From: Paraconexibacter algicola
Lineage (GTDB): Bacteria > Actinomycetota > Thermoleophilia > Solirubrobacterales > Solirubrobacteraceae
Length of the DNA: 64,000 nucleotides
Direction: 5' to 3'
Assembly: GCF_003044185.1 (NCBI RefSeq)
Contig: NZ_PYYB01000002.1
Location: 372,001 to 436,000, forward strand
The notes below the pieces were generated by a model. The model worked only from the letters and a program-made list of their open reading frames with translations. It made no database searches and was not told the DNA's origin. The translations under genes and the position numbers were made by a program. Positions 43,091-52,023 of the stretch are shown here, one piece after another; position 1 is the first letter of the stretch, and each line of letters starts with the position of its first letter.

Positions 43091-43921
43091 GTGGCCCAGA
43101 AGATCGCGATCCTCTCCCAGAAGGGCGGTACCGGGAAGACGACGGCGGTCCGCACCATCGCCGACGTGCTCCGGCGCACCGGCCTGCGGGTCCTGGCGGT
43201 CGATCTCGACCCGCAGGGCAACCTCTCCGACTACCTCGACGTGCCGCCGGACGCGACGCCGACGATCGGCGACGTGCTCGCCGGTCGCGCGAAGGCGCCC
43301 GCCGCCGTGCACCCGGCACCCGACCACGGGGAGCCCGCCGACCCGCCGGTCCCGCCGATCCACGTCATCCCCGCGAACCTGTCGCTGGCCGAGAGCGAGC
43401 TGCTGCTCGCGGGCAAGATGGGCCGTGAGCTGACGCTCCGCAAGGCGCTCAAGACGGTCGACGAGGACCACGACGTCGTGCTGATCGACTGCCCGCCCGC
43501 GCTGGGCCTGCTGACCGTGAACGCCCTCGTCGCGGCCGACTACGCGCTGCTGAGCTCGGAGGCGCAGTACTTCGCCCTGCAGGGCGTCGAGCAGGCGCTC
43601 GAGGTGATCGAGCTCGCGCGCGACGGCCTGAACCCGGATCTCGAGTGGCTCGGCGTGTTCTTCAACATCGCCGACATGCGGACCGTGCACTCGCGCGAGG
43701 CGTTCGACTCGCTCAAGGAGCACGTCGGCGACAAGCTCTTCGACACGACGATCCGGTCGTCGATCGCCTACGCGAACTCCGCGGAGCGCGCGACCTCGAT
43801 CCTCGACCACCGCCCCGACCTCGGCGCCGACTACCTGCACCTGACCGACGAGCTGCTCGCCCGGCTCGGCCGTCCGGCGCAGCGCCGCCGGCTCAAGGCG
43901 CTGCTGCCCGACCCGGCCTGA
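43091..43921 (+). CDS. ParA/Soj family ATPase (orphan)
   Basis: 276-aa Walker-type ATPase that partitions cargo over the nucleoid or membrane. Deviant Walker A with signature Lys, QKGGTGKTTA at residues 9-18; Walker A' VLAVDLDPQGNLSDYL; Walker B VVLIDCPPALG. No parB or parS-like site is next to it, so it may position something other than the chromosome origin. TAGGGT (43079-43084) lies 6 bases before the GTG start, leaderless. The gene ends 4 bases before the convergent sigma-factor gene. Confidence 0.92.
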   Translation: MAQKIAILSQKGGTGKTTAVRTIADVLRRTGLRVLAVDLDPQGNLSDYLDVPPDATPTIGDVLAGRAKAPAAVHPAPDHGEPADPPVPPIHVIPANLSLAESELLLAGKMGRELTLRKALKTVDEDHDVVLIDCPPALGLLTVNALVAADYALLSSEAQYFALQGVEQALEVIELARDGLNPDLEWLGVFFNIADMRTVHSREAFDSLKEHVGDKLFDTTIRSSIAYANSAERATSILDHRPDLGADYLHLTDELLARLGRPAQRRRLKALLPDPA

Positions 43922-43924
43922 GGG

Positions 43925-45337
43925 TCACGGGCAGAGCGCGGCGGTCCGCACCCAGCCGGTCAGCCGGAACTCGGTCTCGATCTGCGTCCAGGCGCCGCTG
44001 GCACTGCGGCGCAGCACCACGACGCGGTCGCCCGCGACGACGTTGCCGATGAACTCGCGGCCGGGGCTGCGCAGCACCGTCTGGCGCTCGCAGAGCCGAC
44101 CGGCCTTCTCGCCCGGACCGGCGCGACGCGGGTCGGCGATCGTCGAGCCCAGCGCGTCGGGCTGCTTGCAGACGACGCCGATGCGGGTCCGCAGCGCCTC
44201 GTCCAGGACGGAGTCGGCGAAGGTCACCGTGACGCCGCGGCTGCGGCCGTCGATCGCGGGGGCGAAGCGATAGCGGACCGGCAGCTCGCGGTCGGGCACG
44301 GCGAGGCCGACGGCGCGCATGCGTCCCGGGCAGCCGAGCCGCACGACGCGCTCGCCCGGGCGCTCGACCGGTCCGGCGGGCAGCTGCACCTTCGCGTAGG
44401 TCACGGCGACCCCGGCCGGGAGCCGCTCGCCGAGGGAGATCCGCTGGCCGGTCGCCGCGCCGGCCCCGAGGAGGCGCAGCGGCGTGGCCTCGCCCTCGCG
44501 GACGACGTCGCGGTCGAGGACCACGATCCCGGCGCCCGCGACGACGAGCGTCGCGGCGGCGGCGCCGGCCGCGACCTTGCCGCCGCCCCCGCCGCCGAGC
44601 TTCGCGGCGAGGGCGGCGGGGAGGATCCACAGCGGCGGGGTGAGCGCACGCAGGCGCCGGTCGACGCGCCGCAGGTCGCGGCGGTACCCGGTGCAGCCCG
44701 GGCAGCCGCGCGTGTGACGCAGCGCGTGCTCGGCGGGTCGGGTGCCGCGCTCGTGGGCGAGCATCAGCTGCTCGCGCACGTCGTGGCAGTCGGCGTCCCG
44801 CGCCTCGCGCGCGCGGACGAGCGCCCCGCGGGCCCGGGCGACGAGCATCTGCGCCGCCGCGGGGCTGACGCCGAGCTCCTCGCCGACGGCGGCCGCGTCA
44901 CGGCCGTCGAGCTCGCGCAGCAGCAGCGCGGTGCGCTGCTGGTCGGGCAGCGCGGCGATGTCCTCCACCAGCCGCCGGACGGTCTCCTTGCGGGTGAGGA
45001 TCATCGCGGGATCACCGCCGCCGCGGTCGGTGGTCTCGGCCGGGAGCTCGGCTTCGCCGTACCGGGCCCGCCGCGTCTCGTCGATCGCGCCGTTGCGGAC
45101 CAGGGTGTAGAGCCACGGCTTGATCTCGCGGACCGCCGGGCGTGACGGGTCGGCCAGGACCGCGTGCGCCTTGACGAGCGCGTCCTGGACGACGTCCTCG
45201 GCGTCGTGCTCGGAGCGCAGCAGCCGCCGGGCGTACGCGACGAGCGCCCGGCGGTGGCGGCGGTCGAGCTCGGCGAACGCGGAGCCGTCGCCGGTCTGCA
45301 GCCGGCGGACGAGCTCCGTGTCACCGCGTCGGGACAT
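43925..45337 (-). CDS. ECF sigma factor fused to zinc finger, TM helix and SH3-like domain
   Basis: 470-aa sigma-70 family factor with an extra C-terminal half. Region 2 covers ~18-85 (YARRLLRSEHDAEDVVQDAL), region 4 ~125-180 (ELDGRDAAAVGEELGVSPAAAQ). The anti-sigma-like zinc site is Cys in DADC plus HTRGCPGC. A membrane helix (VAAGAAAATLVVAGAGIVVL) puts the last ~200 residues outside the cell; their end, from VLRSPGREFIGNVVAGDRVVV to TGWVRTAAL, looks like a bacterial SH3 domain. The design suggests envelope sensing in one chain. It follows a small secreted-protein gene by 16 bases, probably as an operon. Confidence 0.86.
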   Translation of the reverse strand: MSRRGDTELVRRLQTGDGSAFAELDRRHRRALVAYARRLLRSEHDAEDVVQDALVKAHAVLADPSRPAVREIKPWLYTLVRNGAIDETRRARYGEAELPAETTDRGGGDPAMILTRKETVRRLVEDIAALPDQQRTALLLRELDGRDAAAVGEELGVSPAAAQMLVARARGALVRAREARDADCHDVREQLMLAHERGTRPAEHALRHTRGCPGCTGYRRDLRRVDRRLRALTPPLWILPAALAAKLGGGGGGKVAAGAAAATLVVAGAGIVVLDRDVVREGEATPLRLLGAGAATGQRISLGERLPAGVAVTYAKVQLPAGPVERPGERVVRLGCPGRMRAVGLAVPDRELPVRYRFAPAIDGRSRGVTVTFADSVLDEALRTRIGVVCKQPDALGSTIADPRRAGPGEKAGRLCERQTVLRSPGREFIGNVVAGDRVVVLRRSASGAWTQIETEFRLTGWVRTAALCP

Positions 45338-45353
45338 GCGTCGTCAGCCGCTC

Positions 45354-45788
45354 CTACCGGCTGCACAGCGCGTACATGGTGCCGCGCGTGTTCCGGCCGG
45401 CCTTGCCGTCGGCGCGGAGCTTCACCACGCGCGTGCCGACGTAGTCGCTGCGCTTCTGGGCGAGGTTGAAGATCGGGCCGCCCTCGCTCGGGGCGAGCCC
45501 GCGGTGGACGGAGCCCGACCCGCAGCTCAGCGTGAAGCGGGCGGTGTCCCCCGGCTGGACCTCGACGGTGCGGAAGACGATCTTCTGGTTCTTCTTCAGG
45601 GTCGTGCCCTTCTTGACGGACGTCCCGGGGATGTCGATCGGGGAGGCCTTGCCGGCCGCGATCGTCTGCTGCTTGCCGACCTCGGGCGCCTGGGCGGCAC
45701 CGGCCTGGGCGGCGGCCGCGACGCCCGGGGCGACGGCGGCGGCGAGCGCGATGGTGGTGAGGGTGGAGCGGATCTTGGTGGTGGTCAT
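45354..45788 (-). CDS. Small secreted hypothetical protein upstream of sigma factor
   Basis: 144-aa exported protein with a signal peptide ending near AQAGA (residues 1-30). The mature part is predicted beta-rich and contains KIVFRTVEVQPGDTARFTLSC and a C-terminal Cys, so one disulfide is possible. No family recognised. ATG 45788 is preceded by CAGGGG. It heads a two-gene unit with the membrane-anchored sigma factor, so it may be the extracytoplasmic ligand or regulator of that factor; this is an inference from gene order. Confidence 0.75.
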   Translation of the reverse strand: MTTTKIRSTLTTIALAAAVAPGVAAAAQAGAAQAPEVGKQQTIAAGKASPIDIPGTSVKKGTTLKKNQKIVFRTVEVQPGDTARFTLSCGSGSVHRGLAPSEGGPIFNLAQKRSDYVGTRVVKLRADGKAGRNTRGTMYALCSR

Positions 45789-45843
45789 GCCCCTGGGACG
45801 GGCCGTCGCCACGGGGGCAACGGCACACCTCACGGTTGGCGCG

Positions 45844-46695
45844 TCAAAGCTCGCTGACGCGGGCGCCCTGCACCTCGAACGGCACCCGCAGCACCTCGGC
45901 CCAGCCCGCCGTCTCGACGCGCAGCGTCTCGAACAGACGCCCGGTCTGCTCATAGTGGCTCCAGAACAGCACGGTCGGTCCGGCCCCGGAGATCGTCGCC
46001 CCGAGCGCGCCCAGCTCACGGGCGCGACCGAGCAGCTCGGCCGAGCGCGGGAACAGCGGGGCGCGGCGGTCCTGGTGCAGCCGGTCGGCCAGCCCCCGGG
46101 CGACGAGGTCCCAGTCGCCGCGGGCGAGGCCGAGCGTGAGCAGCGCGCCGTGGGCGACGTTGAAAACGGCCTCCCCCATCGGCACCTCGGCCGGCAGCGC
46201 GGCGCGCGCCTCCTTCGTGCGGACCGCCGTCTCGGGGACGACGAGCACCGCCTCGAGCCCGGTCGGCGGGTCGAACCGGGTCGCCTCGTCGTCGGCGCAG
46301 ATGACGAAGCCGCCCAGCAGCGCGGCGGCGACGTTGTCGGGATGGCCCTCCAGCTCGGTCGCCAGGGCGAGCAGGTCGGCGTCCAGCTCGAACAGATGGT
46401 CCGCGGCCATCAGGCCCGCCAGGTACGCGGCGGCGCTCGAGCCCAGGCCGCCGGAGAGCGGGATCTCCGACCGGATCCGGAAGGTGAAGGCGTCCGGCGG
46501 GGCGAGCCGCTCGAAGCCGCGCACGACGAGGTTGCGCCGGTCGCGGGCGATCTGCAGGTCCGTCTCGACCGCGAAGCGGCCGGTCTCCAGGACCTCCACC
46601 TCGACATGGAGCGCGAGCGCGGCCGCGAAGGTGTCGAACCCCGGACCGAGGTTGGCGCTGCTGGCGGGGACGCGGACGACGCGGCGACGCTGCAT
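45844..46695 (-). CDS. thrB: Homoserine kinase
   Basis: GHMP-family kinase (283 aa) that phosphorylates homoserine for threonine synthesis. PASSANLGPGFDTFAAAL at residues 10-27 is the N-terminal GHMP motif, PLSGGLGSSAAAYLAGL near residue 80 the ATP-binding loop, and GATISGAGPTVLF near residue 235 the third motif. TAGCGT ends 8 bases before the ATG, leaderless. It is not linked to hom-thrC: a divergent DUF427 gene lies between, so it is probably controlled separately. Confidence 0.95.
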   Translation of the reverse strand: MQRRRVVRVPASSANLGPGFDTFAAALALHVEVEVLETGRFAVETDLQIARDRRNLVVRGFERLAPPDAFTFRIRSEIPLSGGLGSSAAAYLAGLMAADHLFELDADLLALATELEGHPDNVAAALLGGFVICADDEATRFDPPTGLEAVLVVPETAVRTKEARAALPAEVPMGEAVFNVAHGALLTLGLARGDWDLVARGLADRLHQDRRAPLFPRSAELLGRARELGALGATISGAGPTVLFWSHYEQTGRLFETLRVETAGWAEVLRVPFEVQGARVSEL

Positions 46696-46748
46696 GGCGC
46701 GCCACGCTACGCGATCCGCCGGGTTCCCGTCCTCCGTACCCTCGATCG

Positions 46749-47030
46749 ATGAAGGCCACCTGGAACGGCGCCGTGATCGCCGAGAGCGACGACACCGTCG
46801 TCGTCGAGAACAACCACTACTTCCCGCGGGCCGCGCTCGCGGACGGGCTGTTCACCGAGTCCGACACCACGAGCGTCTGCCCGTGGAAGGGCACGGCGAG
46901 CTACCTGAACGTCGTCGTCGACGGGAAGACCAACGCGGACGCCGCCTGGTACTACCCGACGCCGAAGGACGCGGCCAAGGAGATCGAGGGCCGCGTCGCG
47001 TTCTGGAAGGGCGTGGAGGTGAGCGCCTGA
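46749..47030 (+). CDS. DUF427 family protein
   Basis: 93-aa single-domain protein of the DUF427 (NTP-transferase-like beta-barrel) family. The signature residues are visible: YFPRAAL, CPWKGTASYLNVVVDG, AAWYYPTPKDAAKEIEGRVAFW. Function unknown. TACCCT (46736-46741) lies 7 bases before the ATG, leaderless. It sits divergently from thrB and converges on thrC; I see no functional link to threonine synthesis. Confidence 0.93.
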   Translation: MKATWNGAVIAESDDTVVVENNHYFPRAALADGLFTESDTTSVCPWKGTASYLNVVVDGKTNADAAWYYPTPKDAAKEIEGRVAFWKGVEVSA

Positions 47031-47041
47031 GCGCCTGAGCG

Positions 47042-48106
47042 CTACCCCAGGACGGCGGACTCGACCGCCGCGAGCTCGGGCTCGCAGGGCACGACCCCCC
47101 CGGCCTGCTCCAGCGCGGTCTGCGGGTCCTTCAGGCCGTGCCCGGTGAGCACGCAGGCGACCCGGCCGGCGTCTCCGGCCCCGTGGACCATCAGGCCCGC
47201 GACGGAGGCGGCGCTGGCCGGCTCGCAGAAGACGCCCTCGTTGGCGGCGAGGAAGCGGTACGCGTCGAGGATCTGCTCGTCGGTCACCGCGGCGATGCGC
47301 CCGTTGGAGGTCGTCATCGCGGTCATCGCCTCCTCCCAGCGGGCGGGGTTGCCGATGCGGATCGCGCTGGCGACGGTCTCGGGCTTCTCCACCGGTGCGC
47401 CGTTGACCAGCGGCGCCGCCCCGGCCGCCTGGAAGCCGAACATCATCGGGCTGTGCCCGGCCTCCTGGAAGCCCTTCCAGTAGGCGGTGATGTTGCCCGC
47501 GTTGCCGACCGGGATGCACAGCGCGTCGAGCGAGCCGAGCTCCTCGACGAGCTCGAAGGCCGCGGTCTTCTGCCCCTCGATCCGGTACGGGTTGACCGAG
47601 TTGACGAGCGCGATGGGGTGCTCGGCGACGAGCTCGCGCACGAGCTGCAGTGCGACGTCGAAGTTGCCGCGCAGCGCGATCACGCGCGCGCCGTGCATGA
47701 GCGCCTGGGCGAGCTTGCCGGTCGCGATCTTCCCCTCGGGCACGATCACGGCGGGCTTGAGGCCCGCGCGCGACGCGTAGGCCGCGGCGCTCGCGGCCGT
47801 GTTGCCGGTGGAGGCGCAGATGACGGCCTTCGCGCCCTCCTTCTTGGCCTGCGTGACCGCGCAGCACATGCCACGGTCCTTGAACGAGCCGGTGGGGTTC
47901 GCGCCCTCGATCTTCAGGTAGACCTCGGCGCCGACGATCTCGCTGACGCGCTCGGCGAGCACGAGCGGCGTGGAGCCCTCCTGGAGCGTGACGATCGGGT
48001 CGTCGGCCTCGAACGGGAGCCGGTCGAGGAAGCGGTGGATGAGGCCGGGGTGGCCGTGGCCGCCGCGCTGGGCGCAGGGCGGACCGGACGGGTACGTGGT
48101 GCTCAC
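47042..48106 (-). CDS. thrC: Threonine synthase
   Basis: PLP-dependent enzyme (354 aa) converting O-phosphohomoserine to threonine. The cofactor Lys76 is in [23 protein letters not shown] binds substrate and [15 protein letters not shown] the PLP phosphate. Length fits the short class of threonine synthases found in actinobacteria. GTG 48106 lies inside the end of hom (4-base GTGA overlap), so it is translated with it. Last gene of the lysA-hom-thrC unit. Confidence 0.96.
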   Translation of the reverse strand: MSTTYPSGPPCAQRGGHGHPGLIHRFLDRLPFEADDPIVTLQEGSTPLVLAERVSEIVGAEVYLKIEGANPTGSFKDRGMCCAVTQAKKEGAKAVICASTGNTAASAAAYASRAGLKPAVIVPEGKIATGKLAQALMHGARVIALRGNFDVALQLVRELVAEHPIALVNSVNPYRIEGQKTAAFELVEELGSLDALCIPVGNAGNITAYWKGFQEAGHSPMMFGFQAAGAAPLVNGAPVEKPETVASAIRIGNPARWEEAMTAMTTSNGRIAAVTDEQILDAYRFLAANEGVFCEPASAASVAGLMVHGAGDAGRVACVLTGHGLKDPQTALEQAGGVVPCEPELAAVESAVLG

Positions 48107-49332
48107 GCGGCGAACTCCTCGTCGAGGACGCGGATCGCCCGGGGCGTTCCGCGCAGGAAGTCGAGCCGCGAGATGAGGTCCACCGCGGCGAAGAACTTGG
48201 ACTCGAGCATCGGGTGCACGACCATCACGAGCCGTGCGCCGGAGCCGGTGCCCTGCTGCACGACGCTCTTGATCGACGCGCCCTGCAGGCCGAGCAGCTG
48301 CGCGATCTGCGCGAGCACGCCGGGCCGGTCCTCGACCTCGAGGTGCAGGTAGAACGCGGACTCCGCGTCGGCGACGACCGGCAGCTGCTGGGTCGTCTCC
48401 GGCGTCGAGGCGGGCGGGATCATCGCGCTGATGACGTCGCCGAGCACCGCGCTGGCGGTCTGCGGCCCACCGGCGCCCGGCCCGGACATCGTGATCTCGG
48501 TGATCGCGGGCGACTCGACGGTGACGGCGTTGAACGAGCCGTTGATCGAGGCGAGCGGATGGCCCGCGTACAGGAACGCGGGATGGACGCGCACCGAGAT
48601 GCCCTCCCCCACGCGCTCGGCGGTCCCGATGAGCTTCAGCGACAGCCCGAGGTCGCGCGCGTAGGCGATGTCCTCCTGCGTGATCTGCTCGATGCCCTCG
48701 TAGCGGACGTCGTCGAGGTGCACGGGGGTGTCGAACGCCAGCCGCGCGATGATCGCCATCTTCGCCGCCGCGTCCTTGCCGTTGACGTCGTCGGACGGGT
48801 CGGCCTCCGCGTAGCCCAGGCGCTGCGCCTCGGCGAGCGCGTCGGCGTACGAGGCGCCGGTGCTCGCCATCTGCGTGAGGATGAAGTTCGTGGTGCCGTT
48901 GACGATGCCGTGCACGCGGTCGACGTGGGCGGCGGCCAGCGACTCCTGCAGCACCCGGATGACCGGCACGACACCGGCGACCGCGGCCTCGAACCGCAGC
49001 TGCACCCCGTGCTCGCGCGCGGCGGCCCACAGCTCCTCGCCGTGGTGGGCGAGCAGCTGCTTGTTGGCCGTCACGACGTGCTTGCCCGCCGCCATCGCCG
49101 CGAGCACGTAGCCGCGCGCGGGCTCGAGGCCGCCGATCAGCTCGACGACGAGGTCGCTGGCGGCGAGGATCTCCTCGAAGGTCCCGCGCGAGGTCGTGAG
49201 CACCCCGGTGATCTCGGGGCGCAGGCCGGTGGTCGCGGCGATCTGGTCGGCGCGCTCGGGCAGCAGCTCGGCGAACGCGGCACCGACGGTGCCGTGGCCG
49301 AGCAGGCCGATCTTGAAGGGCTCAGCAGTCAC
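48103..49332 (-). CDS. hom: Homoserine dehydrogenase with ACT domain
   Basis: NAD(P)-dependent enzyme (409 aa) reducing aspartate semialdehyde to homoserine. Rossmann motif [10 protein letters not shown] at residues 7-16, catalytic/substrate residues in [12 protein letters not shown] and [13 protein letters not shown], and a C-terminal ACT domain from about 330 ([21 protein letters not shown]) for feedback by threonine. GTG 49332 was chosen because the Rossmann strand follows at once; it overlaps the end of lysA by 11 bases. A longer upstream reading would add a Pro/Ser-rich stretch inside lysA. Confidence 0.95.
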   Translation of the reverse strand: MTAEPFKIGLLGHGTVGAAFAELLPERADQIAATTGLRPEITGVLTTSRGTFEEILAASDLVVELIGGLEPARGYVLAAMAAGKHVVTANKQLLAHHGEELWAAAREHGVQLRFEAAVAGVVPVIRVLQESLAAAHVDRVHGIVNGTTNFILTQMASTGASYADALAEAQRLGYAEADPSDDVNGKDAAAKMAIIARLAFDTPVHLDDVRYEGIEQITQEDIAYARDLGLSLKLIGTAERVGEGISVRVHPAFLYAGHPLASINGSFNAVTVESPAITEITMSGPGAGGPQTASAVLGDVISAMIPPASTPETTQQLPVVADAESAFYLHLEVEDRPGVLAQIAQLLGLQGASIKSVVQQGTGSGARLVMVVHPMLESKFFAAVDLISRLDFLRGTPRAIRVLDEEFAA

Positions 49333-50593
49333 GGGCGTAGAGGTCCTCGTAGGTCTCGCGGCGGACGACGACGGTGGCCTCGCCACGCTCGACGAACACG
49401 ATCGGCGGGCGCAGCGCGCCGTTGTAGTTGTTGGCCATGGCGTGCCCGTAGGCCCCGGTCACCGGGGTGGCGACGACGTCCCCCACGTGCGGGGTGGGCA
49501 GCGCCGCGCCGTCGACGATGACGTCGCTGCTCTCGCAGTGCTTGCCGGTGAGCTTCACGGTGGCCTGCGGCTCGGCGGCGGCGCGGTCGGCGAGGACCGC
49601 CTCGTAGCGGGCGCCGTAGAGCATCGGCCGCAGGTTGTCGGACATGCCGCCGTCGACGCCGACCCAGGTGGAGACGTTCTGCTTGATCGTCTCGACGGTG
49701 TAGAGCGTCACGCCGGCGTTGGCGACGAGCGCGCGGCCGGGCTCGTCGACGATCCGCCGGCCGGGACCGAGCAGCTCGCGGACCGCGGAGACCTTCGCCT
49801 CGACGTAGTCCTCGATCGACGGGGGCCGCTGGTCGGCGGTGTACGCGACGCCGAGGCCGCCGCCGAGGTTGTAGGTGCGGAAGTCGCCGAGGCCGGCGAT
49901 CGCGCGGACCGCCTCCCGGAACGGCGCGAGCTCGAGCAGCTGCGAGCCGATGTGCAGGTGCAGCCCGTCGAGCTGCAGGTGCGGGCTGGCCTGCGCGCGG
50001 GCGATCGCGTCGGCGGCCGCGGCGAGGCCGAGCCCGAACTTCGAGTCGGCCTGGCCGGTCGAGATGCCGGCGTGCGTCTCGCCGCGCACGTCGGGGGTGA
50101 CGCGCACGAGGACGGTCTGCGGGCCGCGGCCGTCGGCGGCGACGACGCGCTCGAGCCGCTCGAGGTCGTGCAGGGAGTCCAGGACGACGGTGCCGACGCC
50201 CGCCTCGCGGGCGAACCGCAGCTCGTCCTCGCTCTTGGCGTTGCCGTGGAGCGTGATCCGCGCGGGCTCGAACCCGCCGCGCAGCGCGAGCGCGAGCTCG
50301 CCGCCCCCGGCGACGTCGCAGCCGATGCCCTCGCCGGCGAGCAGCCGGTAGACGGCGGTGCACGGGAACGCCTTGGACGCGAACGTCACCTCGAAGTCGT
50401 CGCAGCGCGCGGCGAACGCCTGGACGAACGCGCGCGCCCGCGCCCGGACGTCGTCGACGACGACGACGTAGGCAGGGGTGCCGTGCTCGCGGGCCAGCTC
50501 CACGGCGTCGCAGCCACCGAGGATCAGGTGACCGCGCTCGTCGACCGTGGTGCCGAGGGGCCAGACGTGCGAGAGCTGCTGTGCCGCGGCCAT
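49322..50593 (-). CDS. lysA: Diaminopimelate decarboxylase
   Basis: PLP enzyme (423 aa) making lysine from meso-diaminopimelate. Lys74 in FASKAFPC should bind PLP; HLHIGSQ, the GGGLGVAY glycine loop and the active-site Cys of GKHCESSDV are all present. First gene of lysA-hom-thrC. The end overlaps hom by 11 bases, which implies translational coupling between the lysine and threonine branches. ATG 50593 is the first plausible start; the divergent hydrolase gene begins 37 bases away. Confidence 0.96.
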   Translation of the reverse strand: MAAAQQLSHVWPLGTTVDERGHLILGGCDAVELAREHGTPAYVVVVDDVRARARAFVQAFAARCDDFEVTFASKAFPCTAVYRLLAGEGIGCDVAGGGELALALRGGFEPARITLHGNAKSEDELRFAREAGVGTVVLDSLHDLERLERVVAADGRGPQTVLVRVTPDVRGETHAGISTGQADSKFGLGLAAAADAIARAQASPHLQLDGLHLHIGSQLLELAPFREAVRAIAGLGDFRTYNLGGGLGVAYTADQRPPSIEDYVEAKVSAVRELLGPGRRIVDEPGRALVANAGVTLYTVETIKQNVSTWVGVDGGMSDNLRPMLYGARYEAVLADRAAAEPQATVKLTGKHCESSDVIVDGAALPTPHVGDVVATPVTGAYGHAMANNYNGALRPPIVFVERGEATVVVRRETYEDLYARDC

Positions 50594-50629
50594 GGGCGGC
50601 GGATCATGCCAGCCTGCGACGCTTCCCGG

Positions 50630-51397
50630 ATGCCACGCCCCGGGACACGCATCGTGACGGTCGACGAGCCGCAGGAACGCGGGCGGCACCGCGGGCTCGC
50701 CTACACGCTGTTCCTGCCCGCGGAGCCGCGGGTCCCGGCGGGCGCGGTGCTCGTGCTCCACGGGGCGGGATCGACGAAGGAGTCCCACCAGGACTTCGCG
50801 CGCGCGTGCCGCGAGGTCGGCCTCGCGGCGCTGTGCGTGGACCTGCGCGGGCACGGCGAGAGCGACGGGCCCATGGACGGCCGCGCGGTCGAGGACGTGG
50901 TCGCGCTGGCGCAGCACCTCCGCGCCCGTGTGGCCGAGCGGTGTCCGGCCGCGCCCGCCCCGCTGCCGCTGGCGCTGCGCGGGTCGAGCATGGGCGGCTG
51001 GTTCGCGCTGACCGCGGCGGCGGGGGCGCGGGCCGACGCGGTGGTCGCGATCTGCCCGGCGTCGTCGGACGGGCTGCGCCGCGGGCTGCAGGAGGGACGG
51101 TTCGCCTTCGCCGCCGACGAGGAGCCGCTGCTGCAGCTGCTCGCGGAGCACGACCCGTACGTCGCGGCCGGCGATCTCGGGGAGCGGCTGCTGCTGCTGC
51201 ATGCCGAGGGCGACGAGACCGTGCCCGTGGAGCACTCCCGGGAGCTGCACGCGCGGGCGCCGGGGAGCCGCCTGATCGCCGTCCCGGGCGGGCACCACCG
51301 GTCGATCCAGCACGACGCGGAGCTGCAGGGCGTCGCACTGCGGTTCGTGGCGCGGCGGTTCCGGGCCGTCGCCGACGGCGCTCAGGGCAGCCGCTGA
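50630..51397 (+). CDS. Alpha/beta-hydrolase fold protein
   Basis: 255-aa serine hydrolase. HGAGSTKE after strand 3 forms the oxyanion turn; the nucleophile Ser is in RGSSMGGW near residue 122, Asp in HAEGDETVP near 202 and His in GGHHRSI near 230. The compact size without a large lid resembles dienelactone hydrolase or acyl-esterase types; the substrate is unknown. ATG 50630 is preceded by a TGCGACGCT sequence 6 bases upstream; an in-frame ATG 24 bases earlier is possible. Confidence 0.87.
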   Translation: MPRPGTRIVTVDEPQERGRHRGLAYTLFLPAEPRVPAGAVLVLHGAGSTKESHQDFARACREVGLAALCVDLRGHGESDGPMDGRAVEDVVALAQHLRARVAERCPAAPAPLPLALRGSSMGGWFALTAAAGARADAVVAICPASSDGLRRGLQEGRFAFAADEEPLLQLLAEHDPYVAAGDLGERLLLLHAEGDETVPVEHSRELHARAPGSRLIAVPGGHHRSIQHDAELQGVALRFVARRFRAVADGAQGSR

Positions 51398-52023
51398 AGC
51401 GCCTGGGCGACCGCGTCGGCCGCCCGCTCGACCGTGCGCGCGGCACGGTCGGAGGTCTCGGTCGTCGCGTCGCCGGGCCGGCCGCCGAGCGCGGTGCCGA
51501 GCGCGGCGCCGGCCGCGCGGGTCGTGTCGGCGAGGACGCCGCCCGCCTGGACACCGGCGCCACCGAGGACCGGGCCGATCGCGGGGGTCGGCTCCGCCGC
51601 CGGGGTCGCGGGCGGGCGCTCCGGGCCGGCCCCCGCGCCGGGCGGTCGGGGGGTCGGCCGCGGTCCGGCGGTCACGGGTGCGGCGGCGGGCGCGGACGGG
51701 GCGGCGCTCGCGTCCCGGCGGTCCGGCGTCGCCGCCCGGTCGGACGTCGTCCGGGGCCGCGTGCGGACGGGGGCGCGGTCGGGCACGCTCGGGGTCGGGC
51801 CGGCCGCCGCGGTCGTCGCCGTCGGGGTCGTGGGCCCGGGGGCCAGCGGCAGCGCCGCGCGGTCGCGCTCGCCGTCGGCCGCGGGCCAGGAGTCGAACGC
51901 GACCATGGCGGTCCCGAACAGGCCGACGGCGGCGACGGCGGCGATCAGGGCGACCGTCGACCCGGCTCCGGCCACGAGCACCCGCCCGCGCCACCACCGT
52001 GGTGACCGCCGCCCGCCGGTCAT
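51382..52023 (-). CDS. Single-pass membrane protein with Pro/Ala/Thr-rich tail
   Basis: 213-aa protein: a basic N-terminus with RRSPRWWRGR, one membrane helix at about 17-42, then about 150 residues of low-complexity Pro, Ala, Thr and Arg, likely spanning the cell wall, and a final amphipathic helix (RAARTVERAADAVAQAL). No family recognised. ATG shares one base with the stop of lgt, so it is coupled to lgt and may be an envelope accessory. Its stop overlaps the end of the divergent hydrolase gene. Confidence 0.7.
   Translation of the reverse strand: MTGGRRSPRWWRGRVLVAGAGSTVALIAAVAAVGLFGTAMVAFDSWPAADGERDRAALPLAPGPTTPTATTAAAGPTPSVPDRAPVRTRPRTTSDRAATPDRRDASAAPSAPAAAPVTAGPRPTPRPPGAGAGPERPPATPAAEPTPAIGPVLGGAGVQAGGVLADTTRAAGAALGTALGGRPGDATTETSDRAARTVERAADAVAQALQRLP

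Noticed and set aside
46696-48106. The DUF427 gene as part of threonine synthesis
   Set aside because: It is on the opposite strand with its own leaderless promoter, and the family has no link to amino acid synthesis.
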